From Ptiloglossa arizonensis (lineage: Eukaryota > Arthropoda > Insecta > Hymenoptera > Colletidae), in NCBI RefSeq assembly GCF_051014685.1, contig NW_027478538.1, positions 930,001 through 994,000 on the forward strand: 64,000 nucleotides of DNA, written 5' to 3'. Positions within the stretch are counted from its first letter, which is position 1, and every line of letters begins with the position of its first letter. The position numbers were made by a program, and so were the translations under genes. The notes under the pieces were generated by a model, which searched no databases, was not told the DNA's origin, and saw nothing but the letters and a program-made list of their open reading frames with translations. Shown one piece after another: positions 1 to 12,224 of the stretch.

Positions 1-12
1 GAAGTAGAAACT

Positions 13-189
13 CGCCCGATTACAACGGTATGTGTATTTTTCCGCTAGGCCTTTGTAGTTATTGGTTTCGAGAATCAGATTTGCGAAAATTTTGATGGTT
101 TCTCAATCATTCCTTAACTTCAAACTTCCATATCTCGCGAACGGATTAACGAACTCGAGAAATTCCTACTGCATCTGAAAGCAGAAACT
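13..189 (+). repeat. Reference unit, subfamily A
   Basis: The first complete unit in the window, counted from cgcccg to the base before the next cgcccg, is exactly 177 bp. It differs slightly from the A consensus: it has 'ccgctagg' in place of the CCTAGG site, 'cagatttgcg', and 'attaacgaac' in the tail. It keeps TCGCGA and CTCGAG. The start point is a convention, since a tandem array has no intrinsic unit border. Confidence 0.9.
14..30 (-). other. CENP-B-box-like 17-mer (first of several hundred periodic copies)
   Basis: Read on the minus strand this is TACCGTTGTAATCGGGC. Against the mammalian CENP-B box consensus (YTTCGTTGGAARCGGGA) I count 12 of 17 matches, and 7 of the 9 core positions; the two core misses are the TT of TTCG. 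The same 17-mer, or a one- or two-base variant, recurs at unit positions 2-18 in both subfamilies, the most constant part of the unit. CENP-B-like proteins derive from pogo-type transposases and their boxes recur independently in several lineages. Binding here is inference; chance similarity in a 177-bp unit is quite possible. Confidence 0.3.
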
Positions 190-1605
190 CGCCCGATTAC
201 AACGGTATGTGTATTTTTGCCCTAGGCCATAATAGTTACTGGATTCGAGTATCAGACTTGCGAAAATTTTGATTGTTTCTCAAGCATTCCTTAACTTCAA
301 ACTCCCATATCTAGCGAACGGATAGACGAACTCCAGAAATTCCTGTTGCATGTGAAAGTAGAAACTCGCCCGATTACAACGGTATGTGTATTTTTCCGCT
401 AGGCCTTTGTAGTTATTGGTTTCGAGAATCAGACTTGCGAAAATTTTGATGGTTTCTCAATCATTCCTTAACTTCAAACTTCCATATTTCGCGAACGGAT
501 TGACGAACTCGAGAAATTCCTATTGCATCTGAAAGCAGAAACTCGCCCGATTACAACGGTATGTGTATTTTTGCCCTAGGCCATAGTAGTTATTGGATTC
601 GAGTATCAGACTTGCGAAAATTTTGATGGTTTCTCAACCATTCCTTAACTTCAAACTCCCATATCTCGCGAACGGATTGACGAGCTCGAGAAATTCCAGT
701 TGCATCTGAAAGTAGAAACTCGCCCGATTACAATGGTATGTGCATTTTTCGCCTAGGTCATGGTAGTTATTGGTTTCGAGTATCAGACTTGCGAAAATTG
801 TGGTGGTTTCTCAACCATTCCTTAACTTCAAACTCCCATATCTCGCAAACGGATTGACGAACTCGAGAAATTCCTGTTGCATGTGAAAGTAGAAAGTCGC
901 CCGATTTCAACGGTATGTGTATCTTTCCCCTAGGCCATTCCAGTTATTGGTTTCGAGTATCAGACTTGCGAAAATTTTGATGGTTTCTCATGCATTCCTT
1001 AACTTCAAACTTCCATATCCCGCGAACGGATTGACGAACTCGAGAAATTCCGGTTGCATGTGAAAGTAGAAAGTCGCCCGATTACAAAGGTATGTGTATT
1101 TTACCCCTAGGCCTTTGAAGTTATTGGTTTCGAGTATCAGACTTGCGAAAATTTTGATGGTTTCTCAACCATTCCTTATCTTCACACTTCCATATCTCGC
1201 GAACGGATTGACGAACTCGAGAAATTCCTGTTGCATCTGAAAGTAGAAACTCGCCCGATTACAACGGAATGTGTATTTTTCCCCTAGGCCTTTGAAGTTA
1301 TTGGTTTCGAGTATCAGACTTGCGAAAATTTTAATGGTTTCTCAACCATTCCTTATTTTCACACTCCCATATCTCGCGAACGGATTGACGAACTCGAGAA
1401 TTTCCTATTGCATCTGAAAGCAGAAACTCGCCCGATTACAATGGTATGTGCATTTTTCGCCTAGGTCATGGTAGTTATTGGTTTCGAGTATCAGACTTGC
1501 GAAAATTGTGGTGGTTTCTCAACCATTCCTTAACTTCAAACTCCCATATCTCGCGAACGGATTGACGAACTCGAGAATTTCCTATTGCATCTGAAAGCAG
1601 AAACT

Positions 1606-2832
1606 CGCCCGATTACAACGGTATGTGTATTTTTGCCCTAGGCCATAGTAGTTGTTGGTTTCGAGTATCAGACCAGCGAAAATTTTGATGGTTTCTCATG
1701 CATTCCTTAACTTCAAACTTCCATATCTCGCGAACGGATTGACGAACTCGAGAATTTCCTATTGCATCTGACAGCAGAAACTCGCCCGATTACAATGGTA
1801 TGTGTATTTTTCCCCTAGGCATTTGTAGTTGTTTGTTTCGAGTATCAGACTTGCGAAAATTGTGATGGTTTCTCAACCATTCCTTAACTTCAAACTCCCA
1901 TATCTCGCGAACGGATTGACGAACTCGAGAAATTCCGGTTGCATGTGAAAGTAGAAAGTCGCCCGATTACAATGGTATGTGTATTTTTCCCCTAGGCATT
2001 TGTAGTTATTGGTTTCGAGTATCAGACTTGCGAAAATTTTTATGGTTTCTCAACCATTTATTAACTTCAAACTCCCATATCTCGCGAACGGATTGACGAA
2101 CACGAGAAATTCCTGTTGCATGTGAAAGTAGAAAGTCGCCCGATTACAATGGTATGTGTATCTTTCCCCTAGGCCATTCCAGTTATTGGTTTCGAGTATC
2201 AGACTTGCGAAAATTTTGATGGTTTCTCATGCATTCCTTAACTTCAAACTTCCATATCCCGCGAACGGATTGACGAACTCGAGAAATTCCGGTTGCATGT
2301 GAAAGTAGAAAGTCGCCCGATTACAAAGGTATGTGTATTTTACCCCTAGGCCTTTGAAGTTATTGGTTTCGAGTATCAGACTTGCGAAAATTTTGATGGT
2401 TTCTCAACCATTCCTTATCTTCACACTTCCATATCTCGCGAACGGATTGACGAACTCGAGAAATTCCTGTTGCATCTGAAAGTAGAAACTCGCCCGATTA
2501 CAACGGAATGTGTATTTTTCCCCTAGGCCTTTGAAGTTATTGGTTTCGAGTATCAGACTTGCGAAAATTTTAATGGTTTCTCAACCATTCCTTATTTTCA
2601 CACTCCCATATCTCGCGAACGGATTGACGAACTCGAGAATTTCCTATTGCATCTGAAAGCAGAAACTCGCCCGATTACAACGGTATGTGTATTTTTGCCC
2701 TAGGCCATAGTAGTTATTGGATTCGAGTATCAGACTTGCGAAAATTTTGATGGTTTCTCAACCATTCCTTAACTTCAAACTCCCATATTTCGCGAACGGA
2801 TTGACGAACTCGAGAAATTCCTGTTGCATGTG
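1606..2832 (+). repeat. Mosaic A units, including a seven-unit-offset copy
   Basis: 1,606-2,136 matches 6,385-6,915 (offset 4,779 = 27 x 177), sharing 'gttgtttgtttcgag' and 'accatttattaac'. 2,139-2,667 is a copy of 900-1,428 (offset 1,239 = 7 x 177), sharing 'tgtatctttcccc' and 'gtattttacccc'. The last unit resembles the one at 544. No non-repeat sequence. Confidence 0.82.
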
Positions 2833-4425
2833 GAAGTAGAAACTCGCCCGATTACAACGGTATGTGTATTTTTCCGCTAGGCCTTTGTAGTTATTGGTTT
2901 CGAGTATCAGATTTGCGAAAATTTTGATGGTTTCTCAATCATTCCTTAACTTCAAACTTCCATATCTCGCGAACGGAAAAACGAACTCGAGAAATTCCTA
3001 CTGCATCTGAAAGCAGAAACTCGCCCGATTACAACGGTATGTGTATTTTTGCCCTAGGCCATAATAGTTACTGGATTCGAGTATCAGACTTGCGAAAATT
3101 TTGATTGTTTCTCAAGCATTCCTTAACTTCAAACTCCCATATCTCGCGAACGGATAGACGAACTCCAGAAATTCCTGTCGCATGTGAAAGTAGAAACTCG
3201 CCCGATTACAACGGTATGTGTATTTTTCCGCTAGGCCTTTGTAGTTATTGGTTTCGAGAATCAGACTTGCGAAAATTTTGATGGTTTCTCAATCATTCCT
3301 TAACTTCAAACTTCCATATTTCGCGAACGGATTGACGGACTCGAGAAATTCCTATTGCATCTGAAAGCAGAAACTCGCCCGATTACAACGGTATGTGTAT
3401 TTTTGCCCTAGGACATAGTAGTTATTGGATTCGAGTATCAGACTAGCGAAAATTTTGATGATTTCTCAGCCATTCCTTAACTTCAAACTCCCATACCTCG
3501 CGAACGCATTGACGAACTCGAGAAATTCCTGTTGTATCTGAAAGTAGAAACCCGCCCGATTACAATGGTGTTTGTACTTTTCCCCTAGGCCATTCCAGTT
3601 ATTGGTTTCGAGTATTCGACCAGCGAAAATTTTGATGATTTCTCAGCCATTCCTTCACTTCAAACTCCCATATCTCGCGAACGGATTGATGAACTCGAGA
3701 AATTCCTGTTGCATGTGAAAGTAGAAAGTCGCCCGATTTCAACGGTATGTGTATCTTTCCCCTAGGCTATTCCAGTTATTGGTTTCGAGTATCAGACTTG
3801 CGAAAATTTTGATGGTTTCTCATGCATTCCTTAACTTCAAACTTCCATATCCCGCGAACGGATTGACGAACTCGAGAAATTCCGGTTGCATGTGAAAGTA
3901 GAAAGTCGCCCGATTACAATGGTATGTGTATTTTTCCCCTAGGCCTTTGAAGTTATTGGTTTCGAGTATCAGACTTGCGAAAATTTTGATGGTTTCTCAA
4001 CCATTCCTTATCTTCAAACTTCCATATCTCGCGAACGAATTGACGAACTCGAGAATTTCCTATTGCATCTGAATGCAGAAACTCGCCCGATTACAACGGT
4101 GTGTGTACTTTTCCCCTAGGCCATTCCAGTTGTTGGTTTCGAGTATCAGACCAGCGAAAATTTTGATGGTTTCTCAACCATTCTTTAACTTCAAACTCCG
4201 ATACCTCGCGAACGGATTGGCGAACTCGAGAAGTTCCCGTCGCCTCTGAAAGTAGAAACTCGCCCGATTACAACGGTATGTGTATTTTTGCCCTAGGCCA
4301 TAGTAGTTATTGGATTCGAGTATCAGACTTGCGAAAATTTTGATGGTTTCTCAACCATTCCTTAACTTCAAACTCCCATATTTCGCGAACGGATTGACGA
4401 ACTCGAGAAATTCCTGTTGCATGTG
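2833..4425 (+). repeat. Third partial copy of the window start, then mosaic A units
   Basis: 2,833 to about 3,410 repeats the first three to four units of the window at an offset of 2,832 bp (16 x 177). It keeps 'tttccgctagg' and 'gattgtttctcaagc' but has diverged ('gaacggaaaaacgaac' near 2,973). After that the order changes. Units at about 3,569 and 4,098 have 'ggtgt.tgtacttttcccc' and 'cattccag', resembling the fourth unit of the later HOR. A unit near 3,730 resembles the one at 898. Confidence 0.78.
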
Positions 4426-6030
4426 GAAGTAGAAACTCGCCCGATTACAACGGTATGTGTATTTTTCCGCTAGGCCTTTGTAGTTATTGGTTTCGAGAAT
4501 CAGATTTGCGAAAATTTTGATGGTTTCTCAATCATTCCTTAACTTCAAACTTCCATATCTCGCGAACGGATTAACGAACTCGAGAAATTCCTACTGCATC
4601 TGAAAGCAGAAACTCGCCCGATTACAACGGTATGTGTATTTTTGCCCTAGGCCATAATAGTTACTGGATTCGAGTATCAGACTTGCGAAAATTTTGATTG
4701 TTTCTCAAGCATTCCTTAACTTCAAACTCCCATATCTAGCGAACGGATAGACGAACTCCAGAAATTCCTGTTGCATGTGAAAGTAGAAACTCGCCCGATT
4801 ACAACGGTATGTGTATTTTTCCGCTAGGCCTTTGTAGTTATTGGTTTCGAGAATCAGACTTGCGAAAATTTTGATGGTTTCTCAATCATTCCTTAACTTC
4901 AAACTTCCATATTTCGCGAACGGATTGACGAACTCGAGAAATTCCTATTGCATCTGAAAGCAGAAACTCGCCCGATTACAACGGTATGTGTATTTTTGCC
5001 CTAGGCCATAGTAGTTATTGGATTCGAGTATCAGACTTGCGAAAATTTTGATGGTTTCTCAACCATTCCTTAACTTCAAACTCCCATATCTCGCGAACGG
5101 ATTGACGAGCTCGAGAAATTCCAGTTGCATCTGAAAGTAGAAACTCGCCCGATTACAATGGTATGTGCATTTTTCGCCTAGGTCATGGTAGTTATTGGTT
5201 TCGAGTATCAGACTTGCGAAAATTGTGGTGGTTTCTCAACCATTCCTTAACTTCAAACTCCCATATCTCGCAAACGGATTGACGAACTCGAGAAATTCCT
5301 GTTGCATGTGAAAGTAGAAAGTCGCCCGATTTCAACGGTATGTGTATCTTTCCCCTAGGCCATTCCAGTTATTGGTTTCGAGTATCAGACTTGCGAAAAT
5401 TTTGATGGTTTCTCATGCATTCCTTAACTTCAAACTTCCATATCCCGCGAACGGATTGACGAACTCGAGAAATTCCGGTTGCATGTGAAAGTAGAAAGTC
5501 GCCCGATTACAAAGGTATGTGTATTTTACCCCTAGGCCTTTGAAGTTATTGGTTTCGAGTATCAGACTTGCGAAAATTTTGATGGTTTCTCAACCATTCC
5601 TTATCTTCACACTTCCATATCTCGCGAACGGATTGACGAACTCGAGAAATTCCTGTTGCATCTGAAAGTAGAAACTCGCCCGATTACAACGGAATGTGTA
5701 TTTTTCCCCTAGGCCTTTGAAGTTATTGGTTTCGAGTATCAGACTTGCGAAAATTTTAATGGTTTCTCAACCATTCCTTATTTTCACACTCCCATATCTC
5801 GCGAACGGATTGACGAACTCGAGAATTTCCTATTGCATCTGAAAGCAGAAACTCGCCCGATTACAATGGTATGTGCATTTTTCGCCTAGGTCATGGTAGT
5901 TATTGGTTTCGAGTATCAGACTTGCGAAAATTGTGGTGGTTTCTCAACCATTCCTTAACTTCAAACTCCCATATCTCGCGAACGGATTGACGAACTCGAG
6001 AATTTCCTATTGCATCTGAAAGCAGAAACT
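4426..6030 (+). repeat. Nine-unit A block, copy 2
   Basis: Counterpart of 1-1,605 at an offset of exactly 25 units. I found no indel between the two copies at the landmarks compared, so the duplication is younger than the general divergence of neighbouring A units. Confidence 0.88.
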
Positions 6031-6384
6031 CGCCCGATTACAACGGTATGTGTATTTTTCCCCTAGGCCCTAGTAGTTATTGATTTCAAGTATCAGACTT
6101 GCGGAAAATTGTGATGGTTTCTCAACCATTCCTTAATTTCAAACTCCCATATCTCGCGAACGGATTGACGAACTCGAGAAATTCCTGTTGCATCTGAAAG
6201 TAGAAACTCGCCCGATTACAAAGATATCTGTGTTTTCCCCCTAGGCCTTTGTAGTTGTTTGTTTCGAGTATCAGACTTGCGAAAATTTTGATGGTTTCTC
6301 AACCATTCCTTAACTTCAAACTCCCATACCTCGCGAACGTATTGACGAACTCGAGAAATTCCTGTTGCATCTGAAAGTAGAAAC
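6031..6384 (+). repeat. Two extra units interrupting the 1-2,136 / 4,426-6,915 homology
   Basis: These two units have no counterpart at the corresponding place in copy 1, where 1,605 continues directly into what is 6,385 here. The offset therefore rises from 4,425 to 4,779. The first unit carries 'tgatttcaagtatcag' and a one-base insertion, 'gcggaaaattg', so this stretch is 355 bp by landmarks. Related units occur near 7,470 and 20,210. Confidence 0.75.
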
Positions 6385-6915
6385 TCGCCCGATTACAACG
6401 GTATGTGTATTTTTGCCCTAGGCCATAGTAGTTGTTGGTTTCGAGTATCAGACCAGCGAAAATTTTGATGGTTTCTCATGCATTCCTTAACTTCAAACTT
6501 CCATATCTCGCGAACCGATTGACGAACTCGAGAATTTCCTATTGCATCTGACAGCAGAAACTCGCCCGATTACAATGGTATGTGTATTTTTCCCCTAGGC
6601 ATTTGTAGTTGTTTGTTTCGAGTATCAGACTTGCGAAAATTGTGATGGTTTCTCAACCACTCCTTAACTTCAAACTCCCATATCTCGCGAACGGATTGAC
6701 GAACTCGAGAAATTCCGGTTGCATGTGAAAGTAGAAAGTCGCCCGATTACAATGGTATGTGTATTTTTCCCCTAGGCATTTGTAGTTATTGGTTTCGAGT
6801 ATCAGACTTGCGAAAATTTTGATGGTTTCTCAACCATTTATTAACTTCAAACTCCCATATCTCGCGAACGGATTGACGAACACGAGAAATTCCTGTTGCA
6901 TGTGAAAGTAGAAAG
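6385..6915 (+). repeat. Continuation of copy 2 (three units)
   Basis: Matches 1,606-2,136. Shared markers are 'agtagttgttggtttcgag' with 'cagaccagcg', 'gttgtttgtttcgag', and 'accatttattaac' followed by 'gaacacgag'. One difference is 'gcgaaccgattg' here against 'gcgaacggattg'. Confidence 0.8.
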
Positions 6916-9040
6916 TCGCCCGATTTCAACGGTATGTGTATCTTTCCCCTAGGCCTTTGAAGTTATTGGTTTCGAGTATCAGACCAGCGAAAATTTTGAT
7001 GGTTTCTCAACCATTCCTTAACTTCAAACTTCCATATCTCGCGAACGGATTGACGAACTCGAGAATTTCCTATTGCATCTGACAGCAGAAACTCGCCCGA
7101 TTACAACGGTATGTGTATTTTTGCCCTAGGCCATAGTAGTTATTGGATGCGAGTATCAGACTTGCGAAAATTTTGATGATTTCTCAACCATTCCTTAACT
7201 TCAAACTGCCATATCTCGCGAACGGATTGACGAACTCGAGAAATTCCTGTTGCATGTGAAAGTAGAATCTCGCCCGATTACAATGGTATGTGTATTTTTC
7301 CCCTAGGCATTTGTAGTTGTTGGTTTCGAGTATCAGACTTGCGAAAATTTTGATGGTTTCTCATGCATTCCTTAGCTTCACACTTCCATATCTCGCGAAC
7401 GGATTGACGAACTCGAGAATTTCCTATTGCATCTGAAAGCAGAAACTCGCCCGATTACAACGGTATGTGTATTTTTCCCCTAGGCCCTAGTAGTTATTGA
7501 TTTCAAGTATCAGAGTTGCGGAAAATTGTGATGGTTTCTCAACCATTCCTTAACTTCAAACTCCCATATCTCGCGAACGGATTGACGAACTCGAGAAATT
7601 CCTGTTGCATCTGAATGTAGAAACTCGCCCGATTACAAAGATATGTGTGTTATCCACCTAGGCCTTTGTAGTTGTTTGTTTCGAGTATCAGACTTGCGAA
7701 AATTTTGATGGTTTCTCAACCATTCCTTATTTTCACACTTCCTTATCTCGCGAACGGAATGACGAACTCGAGAATTTCCAATTGCATCTGAAAGCAGAAA
7801 CTCGCCCGATTACAACGGTATGTGTATTTTTGCCCTAGGCCATTGTAGTTATTGGATTCGCGAATCGGACTTGCGAAAATTTTGATGATTTCTCAACCAT
7901 TCCTTAACTTCAAATTCCCATATCCCGCGAACGGATTGACGAACTCGAGAAATTCCGGTTGCATGTGAAAGTAGAAAGTCGCCCGATTACAACGGTATGT
8001 GTATTTTTGCCCTAGGCCATAGTAGTTGTTGCTTTCGAGTATCAGACCAGCGAAAATTTTGATGGTTTCTCATGCATTCCTTAACTTCAAACTTCCATAT
8101 CTCGCGAACGGATTGACGAACTCGAGAAATTCCTGTTGCATGTGAAAGTAGAAAGTCGCCCGATTTCAACGGTATGTGTATCTTTCCCCTAGGCCTTTGT
8201 AGTTATTGGTTTCGAGTATCATACTTGCGAAAATTTTGATGGTTTCTCATGCATTCCTTAACTTCAAACTTCCATATCCCGCGAACGGATTGACGAACTC
8301 GAGAAATTCCGGTTGCATGTGAAAGTAGAATGTCGCCCGATTACAACGGTATGTGTATTTTTCCCCAGGCCTTTGAAGTTATTGGTTTCGAGTATCAGAC
8401 TTGCGAAAATTTTGATGGTTTCTCAACCATTCCTTATTTTCACACTTCCTTATCTCGCGAACGGATTGACGAACTCGAGAATTTCCTATTGCATCTGAAA
8501 GCAGAAGCTCGCCCGATTAAAACGGTGTGTGTACTTTTCCCCTAGGCCATTCCAGTTGTTGGTTTCGAGTATCAGTCCAGCGAAAATTTTGATGGTTTCT
8601 CAACCATTCCTTAACTTCAAACTTCCATATCTCGCGAACGGATTGACGAACTCGATAATTTCCTATTGCATCTGAATGCAGAAACTCGCCCGATTACAAC
8701 GCTATGTGTATTTTTGCCCTAGGCCATAGTAGTTGTTGGTTTCGAGTATCAGACCAGCGAAAATTGTGATGGTTTCTCAACCATTCCTTAACTTCAAACT
8801 TCCATATCTCGCGAACGGATTGACGAACTCGAGAATTTCCTATTGCATCTGACAGCAGAAACTCGCCCGATTACAACGGTATGTGTATTTTTGTCATAGG
8901 CCATAGTAGTTATTGGATGCGAGTATCAGACTTGCGAAAATTTTGATGATTTCTCAACCATTCCTTAACTTCAAACTGCCATATCTCACGAACGGATTGA
9001 CGAACTCGAGAAATTCCTATTGCATCTGAATGCAGAAACT
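6916..9040 (+). repeat. Heterogeneous A units, left flank of the HOR array
   Basis: About twelve units with no strict higher-order period. Two parts have counterparts beyond the HOR array: about 7,128-7,560 matches 19,864-20,295 (shared 'ttggatgcgag', 'caaactgccatatc', 'ccttagcttcacac'), and about 7,838-7,935 matches 20,750-20,850 (shared 'ggattcgcgaatcgg' and 'catatcccgcg'). Near 8,365 one unit reads 'ttccccaggcc', losing one base and the CCTAGG site. Confidence 0.8.
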
Positions 9041-9393
9041 CGCCCGATTACAACGGTATGTGTATTTTTGCCCTAGGCCATAGTAGTTGTTGGTTTCGAA
9101 TATCAGACCAGCGAAAATTTTGATGGCTTCTCATGCATTCCTTAACTTCAAACTTCCATATCTCGCGAACGGATTGACGAACTCGAGAATTTCCTATTGC
9201 ATCTGACAGCAGAAACTCGCCCGATTACAATGGTATGTGTATTTTTCCCCTAGGCATTTGTAGTTATTGGTTTCGAGTATCAGACTTGCGAAAATTTGGT
9301 GATTTCTCAACCATTCCTTAACTTCAAACTCCCATATTTCGCGAACGCACTGACGCACTCGAAAAATTCCTGTTGTATCTGAAAGTAGAAACT
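9041..9393 (+). repeat. Probable founder pair of the A higher-order repeat
   Basis: Two adjacent units carry the exact marker set later amplified in the HOR array: 'tttcgaatatcagaccagcg' with 'gatggcttctcatgc' in the first, and the 176-bp form 'gcgaaaatttggtgatttc' in the second. The same pair in the same order recurs seven times between 10,456 and 19,296. Here it is followed by a different unit ('gtgagtacttttcccc'), so this is an isolated precursor or an early escaped copy. Confidence 0.72.
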
Positions 9394-10455
9394 CGCCCGA
9401 TTACAATGGTGTGAGTACTTTTCCCCAAGGCCATTCCAGTTATTGGTTTCGAGTATCAGACCAGCGAAAATTTTGATGGTTTCTCAACCATTCCTTAACT
9501 TCGAACTCCCATATCTCGCGAACGGATTGACGAACTCGAGAAATTCCTATTGCATCTGAAAGCAGAAACTCGCCCGATTACAACGGCATGTGTATTTTTG
9601 CCCTAGGCCATAGTAGTTATTGGATTCGAGTATCAGACTTGCGAAAATTTTGATGATTTCTCAACCATTCCTTAACTTCAAACTGCCATATCTCGCGAAC
9701 GCATTGACGAACTCGAGAAATTTCTGTTGCATGTGAAAGTAGAATCTCGCCCGATTACAATGGTATGTGTATTTTTGCCCTAGGCCATAGTAGTTATTGG
9801 ATTCGAGTATCAGACATGCGAAAATTTTGATGATTTCTCAACCATTCCTTAACTACAAACTCCCATATCTCGCGAACGGATTGACGGACTCGAGAAATTC
9901 CTGTTGCATCTGAAAGTAGAAACTCGCCCGATTACAACGGTATGTGTATTTTTGCCCTAGGCCATTGTAGTTATTGGATTCGAGTATCAGACTTGCGAAA
10001 ATTTTGATGATTTCTCTACCATTCCTTAACTTCAAACTCCCATATCTCGCGAACGGAATGACGAACTCGAGAAATTCCTGTTGCATCTGAAAGTAGAAAC
10101 TCGCCCGATTACAAAGGTATGTGTATTTTTCCCCTAGGCCATTGTAGTTATTGGTTTCGAGTATCAGACTTGCGAAAATTTTGATGGTTTCTCAACCATT
10201 CCTTAACTTCAAACTCCCATATCCCGCGAATGGATTGACGAACTCGAGAAATTCCTGTTGCATCTGAAAGTAGTAAATCGCCCGATTACAACGGTATGTG
10301 TATTTTTGCCCTAGGCCATTGTAGTTATTGGATTCGAGTATCAGACTTGCGAAAATTTTGATGATTTCTCTACCATTCCTTAACTTCAAACTCCCATATC
10401 TCGCGAACGGAATGACGAACTCGAGAAATTCCTGTTGCATCTGAAAGTAGAAACT
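9394..10455 (+). repeat. Six A units with a 354-bp dimer
   Basis: Units starting at 9,925 and 10,279 are near-identical and 354 bp (two units) apart. Both carry 'gccattgtagttattgg', 'gatgatttctctacc' and 'gcgaacggaatgacg'. The same unit type becomes the second unit of each HOR copy from 10,809 onward. The unit at 10,279 is preceded by 'gtagtaaatcg', a private change. Confidence 0.78.
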
Positions 10456-10632
10456 CGCCCGATTACAACGGTATGTGTATTTTTGCCCTAGGCCATAGTA
10501 GTTGTTGGTTTCGAATATCAGACCAGCGAAAATTTTGATGGCTTCTCATGCATTCCTTAACTTCAAACTTCCATATCTCGCGAACGGATTGACGAACTCG
10601 AGAATTTCCTATTGCATCTGACAGCAGAAACT
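10456..10632 (+). repeat. First HOR unit (type m9), start of the young A array
   Basis: The first unit with 'tttcgaatatcagaccagcg' that is directly continuous with a full HOR copy. From here to 19,827 the order of unit types is regular, so 10,456 is taken as the left edge of the HOR array. It could be set a unit or two earlier, since the unit at 10,279 is also an HOR type. Confidence 0.75.
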
Positions 10633-12224
10633 CGCCCGATTACAATGGTATGTGTATTTTTCCCCTAGGCATTTGTAGTTATTGGTTTCGAGTATCAGAC
10701 TTGCGAAAATTTGGTGATTTCTCAACCATTCCTTAACTTCAAACTCCCATATCTCGCGAACGCACTGACGCACTCGAAAAATTCCTGTTGTATCTGAAAG
10801 TAGAAACTCGCCCGATTACAACGGTATGTGTATTTTTGCCCTAGGCCATTGTAGTTATTGGATTCGAGTATCAGACTTGCGAAAATTTTGATGATTTCTC
10901 TACCATTCCTTAACTTCAAACTCCCATATCTCGCGAACGGAATGACGAACTCGAGAAATTCCGGTTGCATGTGAAAGTAGAAAGTCGCCCGATTACAACG
11001 GTATGTGTATTTTTCCCCGAGGCCTTTGAAGTTATTGGTTCCGAGTATCAGACTTGCGAAAATTTTGATGGTTTCTCAACCATTCCTTATTTTCACACTT
11101 CCATATCTCGCGAACGGATTGAGGAAATAGAGAATTTCCTATTGCATCTGAAAGCAGAAACTCGCCCGATTACAACGGTGTGTGTACTTTTCCCCTAGGC
11201 CCTTCCAGTTGTTGGTTTCGAGTATCAGACCAGCGAAAATTTTGATGGTTTCACAAGCATTCCTTAACTTCAAACTTTCATATCTCGCGAACGGATTGAC
11301 GAACTCGAGAATTTCCTATTGCATCTGACAGCAGAAACTCGCCCGATTACAATGGTATGTGTATTTTTCCCCTAGGCATTTGTAGTTATTGGTTTCGAGT
11401 ATCAGACTTGCGAAAATTTTGATGGTTTCTCAACCATTTATTAACTTCAAACTCCCATATCTCGCGAACGGATTGACGAACACGAGAAATTCCTGTTGCA
11501 TGTGAAAGTAGAAAGTCGCCCGATTTCAACGGTATGTGTATCTTTCCCCTAGGCCTTTGAAGTTATTGGTTTCGAGTATCAGACCAGCGAAAATTTTGAT
11601 GGTTTCTCAACCATTCCTTAACTTCAAACTTCCATATCTCGCGAACGGATTGACGAACTCGAGAATTTCCTATTGCATCTGACAGCAGAAACTCGCCCGA
11701 TTACAACGGTATGTGTATTTTTGCCCTAGGCCATAGTAGTTATTGGATGCGAGTATCAGACTTGCGAAAATTTTGATGGTTTCTCAACCATTTATTAACT
11801 TCAAACTCCCATATCTCGCGAACGGATTGACGAACACGAGAAATTCCTGTTGCATGTGAAAGTAGAATCTCGCCCGATTACAATGGTATGTGTATTTTTC
11901 CCCTAGGCATTTGTAGTTGTTGGTTTCGAGTATCAGACTTGCGAAAATTTTGATGGTTTCTCATGCATTCCTTAGCTTCAAACTCCCATATCTCGCGAAC
12001 GGAATGACGAACTCGAGAAATTCCTGTTGCATCTGAAAGTAGAAACTCGCCCGATTACAACGGTATGTGTATTTTTGCCCTAGGCCATAGTAGTTGTTGG
12101 TTTCGAATATCAGACCAGCGAAAATTTTGATGGCTTCTCATGCATTCCTTAACTTCAAACTTCCATATCTCGCGAACGGATTGACGAACTCGAGAATTTC
12201 CTATTGCATCTGACAGCAGAAACT
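10633..12224 (+). repeat. A-HOR copy 1, 9 units, version 1 (1,592 bp)
   Basis: Order of unit types, named here m1-m9 by start: m1 10,633 (176 bp, 'aaaatttggtg'); m2 10,809 ('ctctaccattcc'); m3 10,986 ('ccccgaggcctttgaag', 'ttccgagtatc', 'gaggaaatagag'); m4 11,163 ('gtgtgtgtacttttcccc', 'ttcacaagc'); m5 11,340 ('accatttattaac', 'gaacacgag'); m6 11,517 ('gatttcaacgg', 'gtatctttcccc'); m7 11,694 ('ttggatgcgag', 'accatttattaac'); m8 11,871 ('ccttagcttcaaac'); m9 12,048 ('tttcgaatatc'). The length is 9 x 177 minus one base in m1. Confidence 0.9.

Larger units (their letters stand above)
1..1605 (+). repeat. Nine-unit A block, copy 1 (partner at +4,425)
   Basis: About nine units that recur at 4,426-6,030 with an offset of 4,425 bp (25 x 177). 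Rare variants shared by both copies fix the match: 'gattgtttctcaagc' (about 274 and 4,699), 'atctagcgaacggatag' (about 309 and 4,734), 'aaaggtatgtgtatttta' (about 1,085 and 5,510) and 'tgcatttttcgcctagg' (about 1,448 and 5,873). Agreement stops after about 1,605, where copy 2 carries two extra units. Confidence 0.88.

Noticed and set aside
10722..10970. Minus-strand 82-codon frame recurring seven times
   Set aside because: It repeats with the HOR copies and lies across the 176-bp unit. The recurrence is of DNA, not of a gene family.
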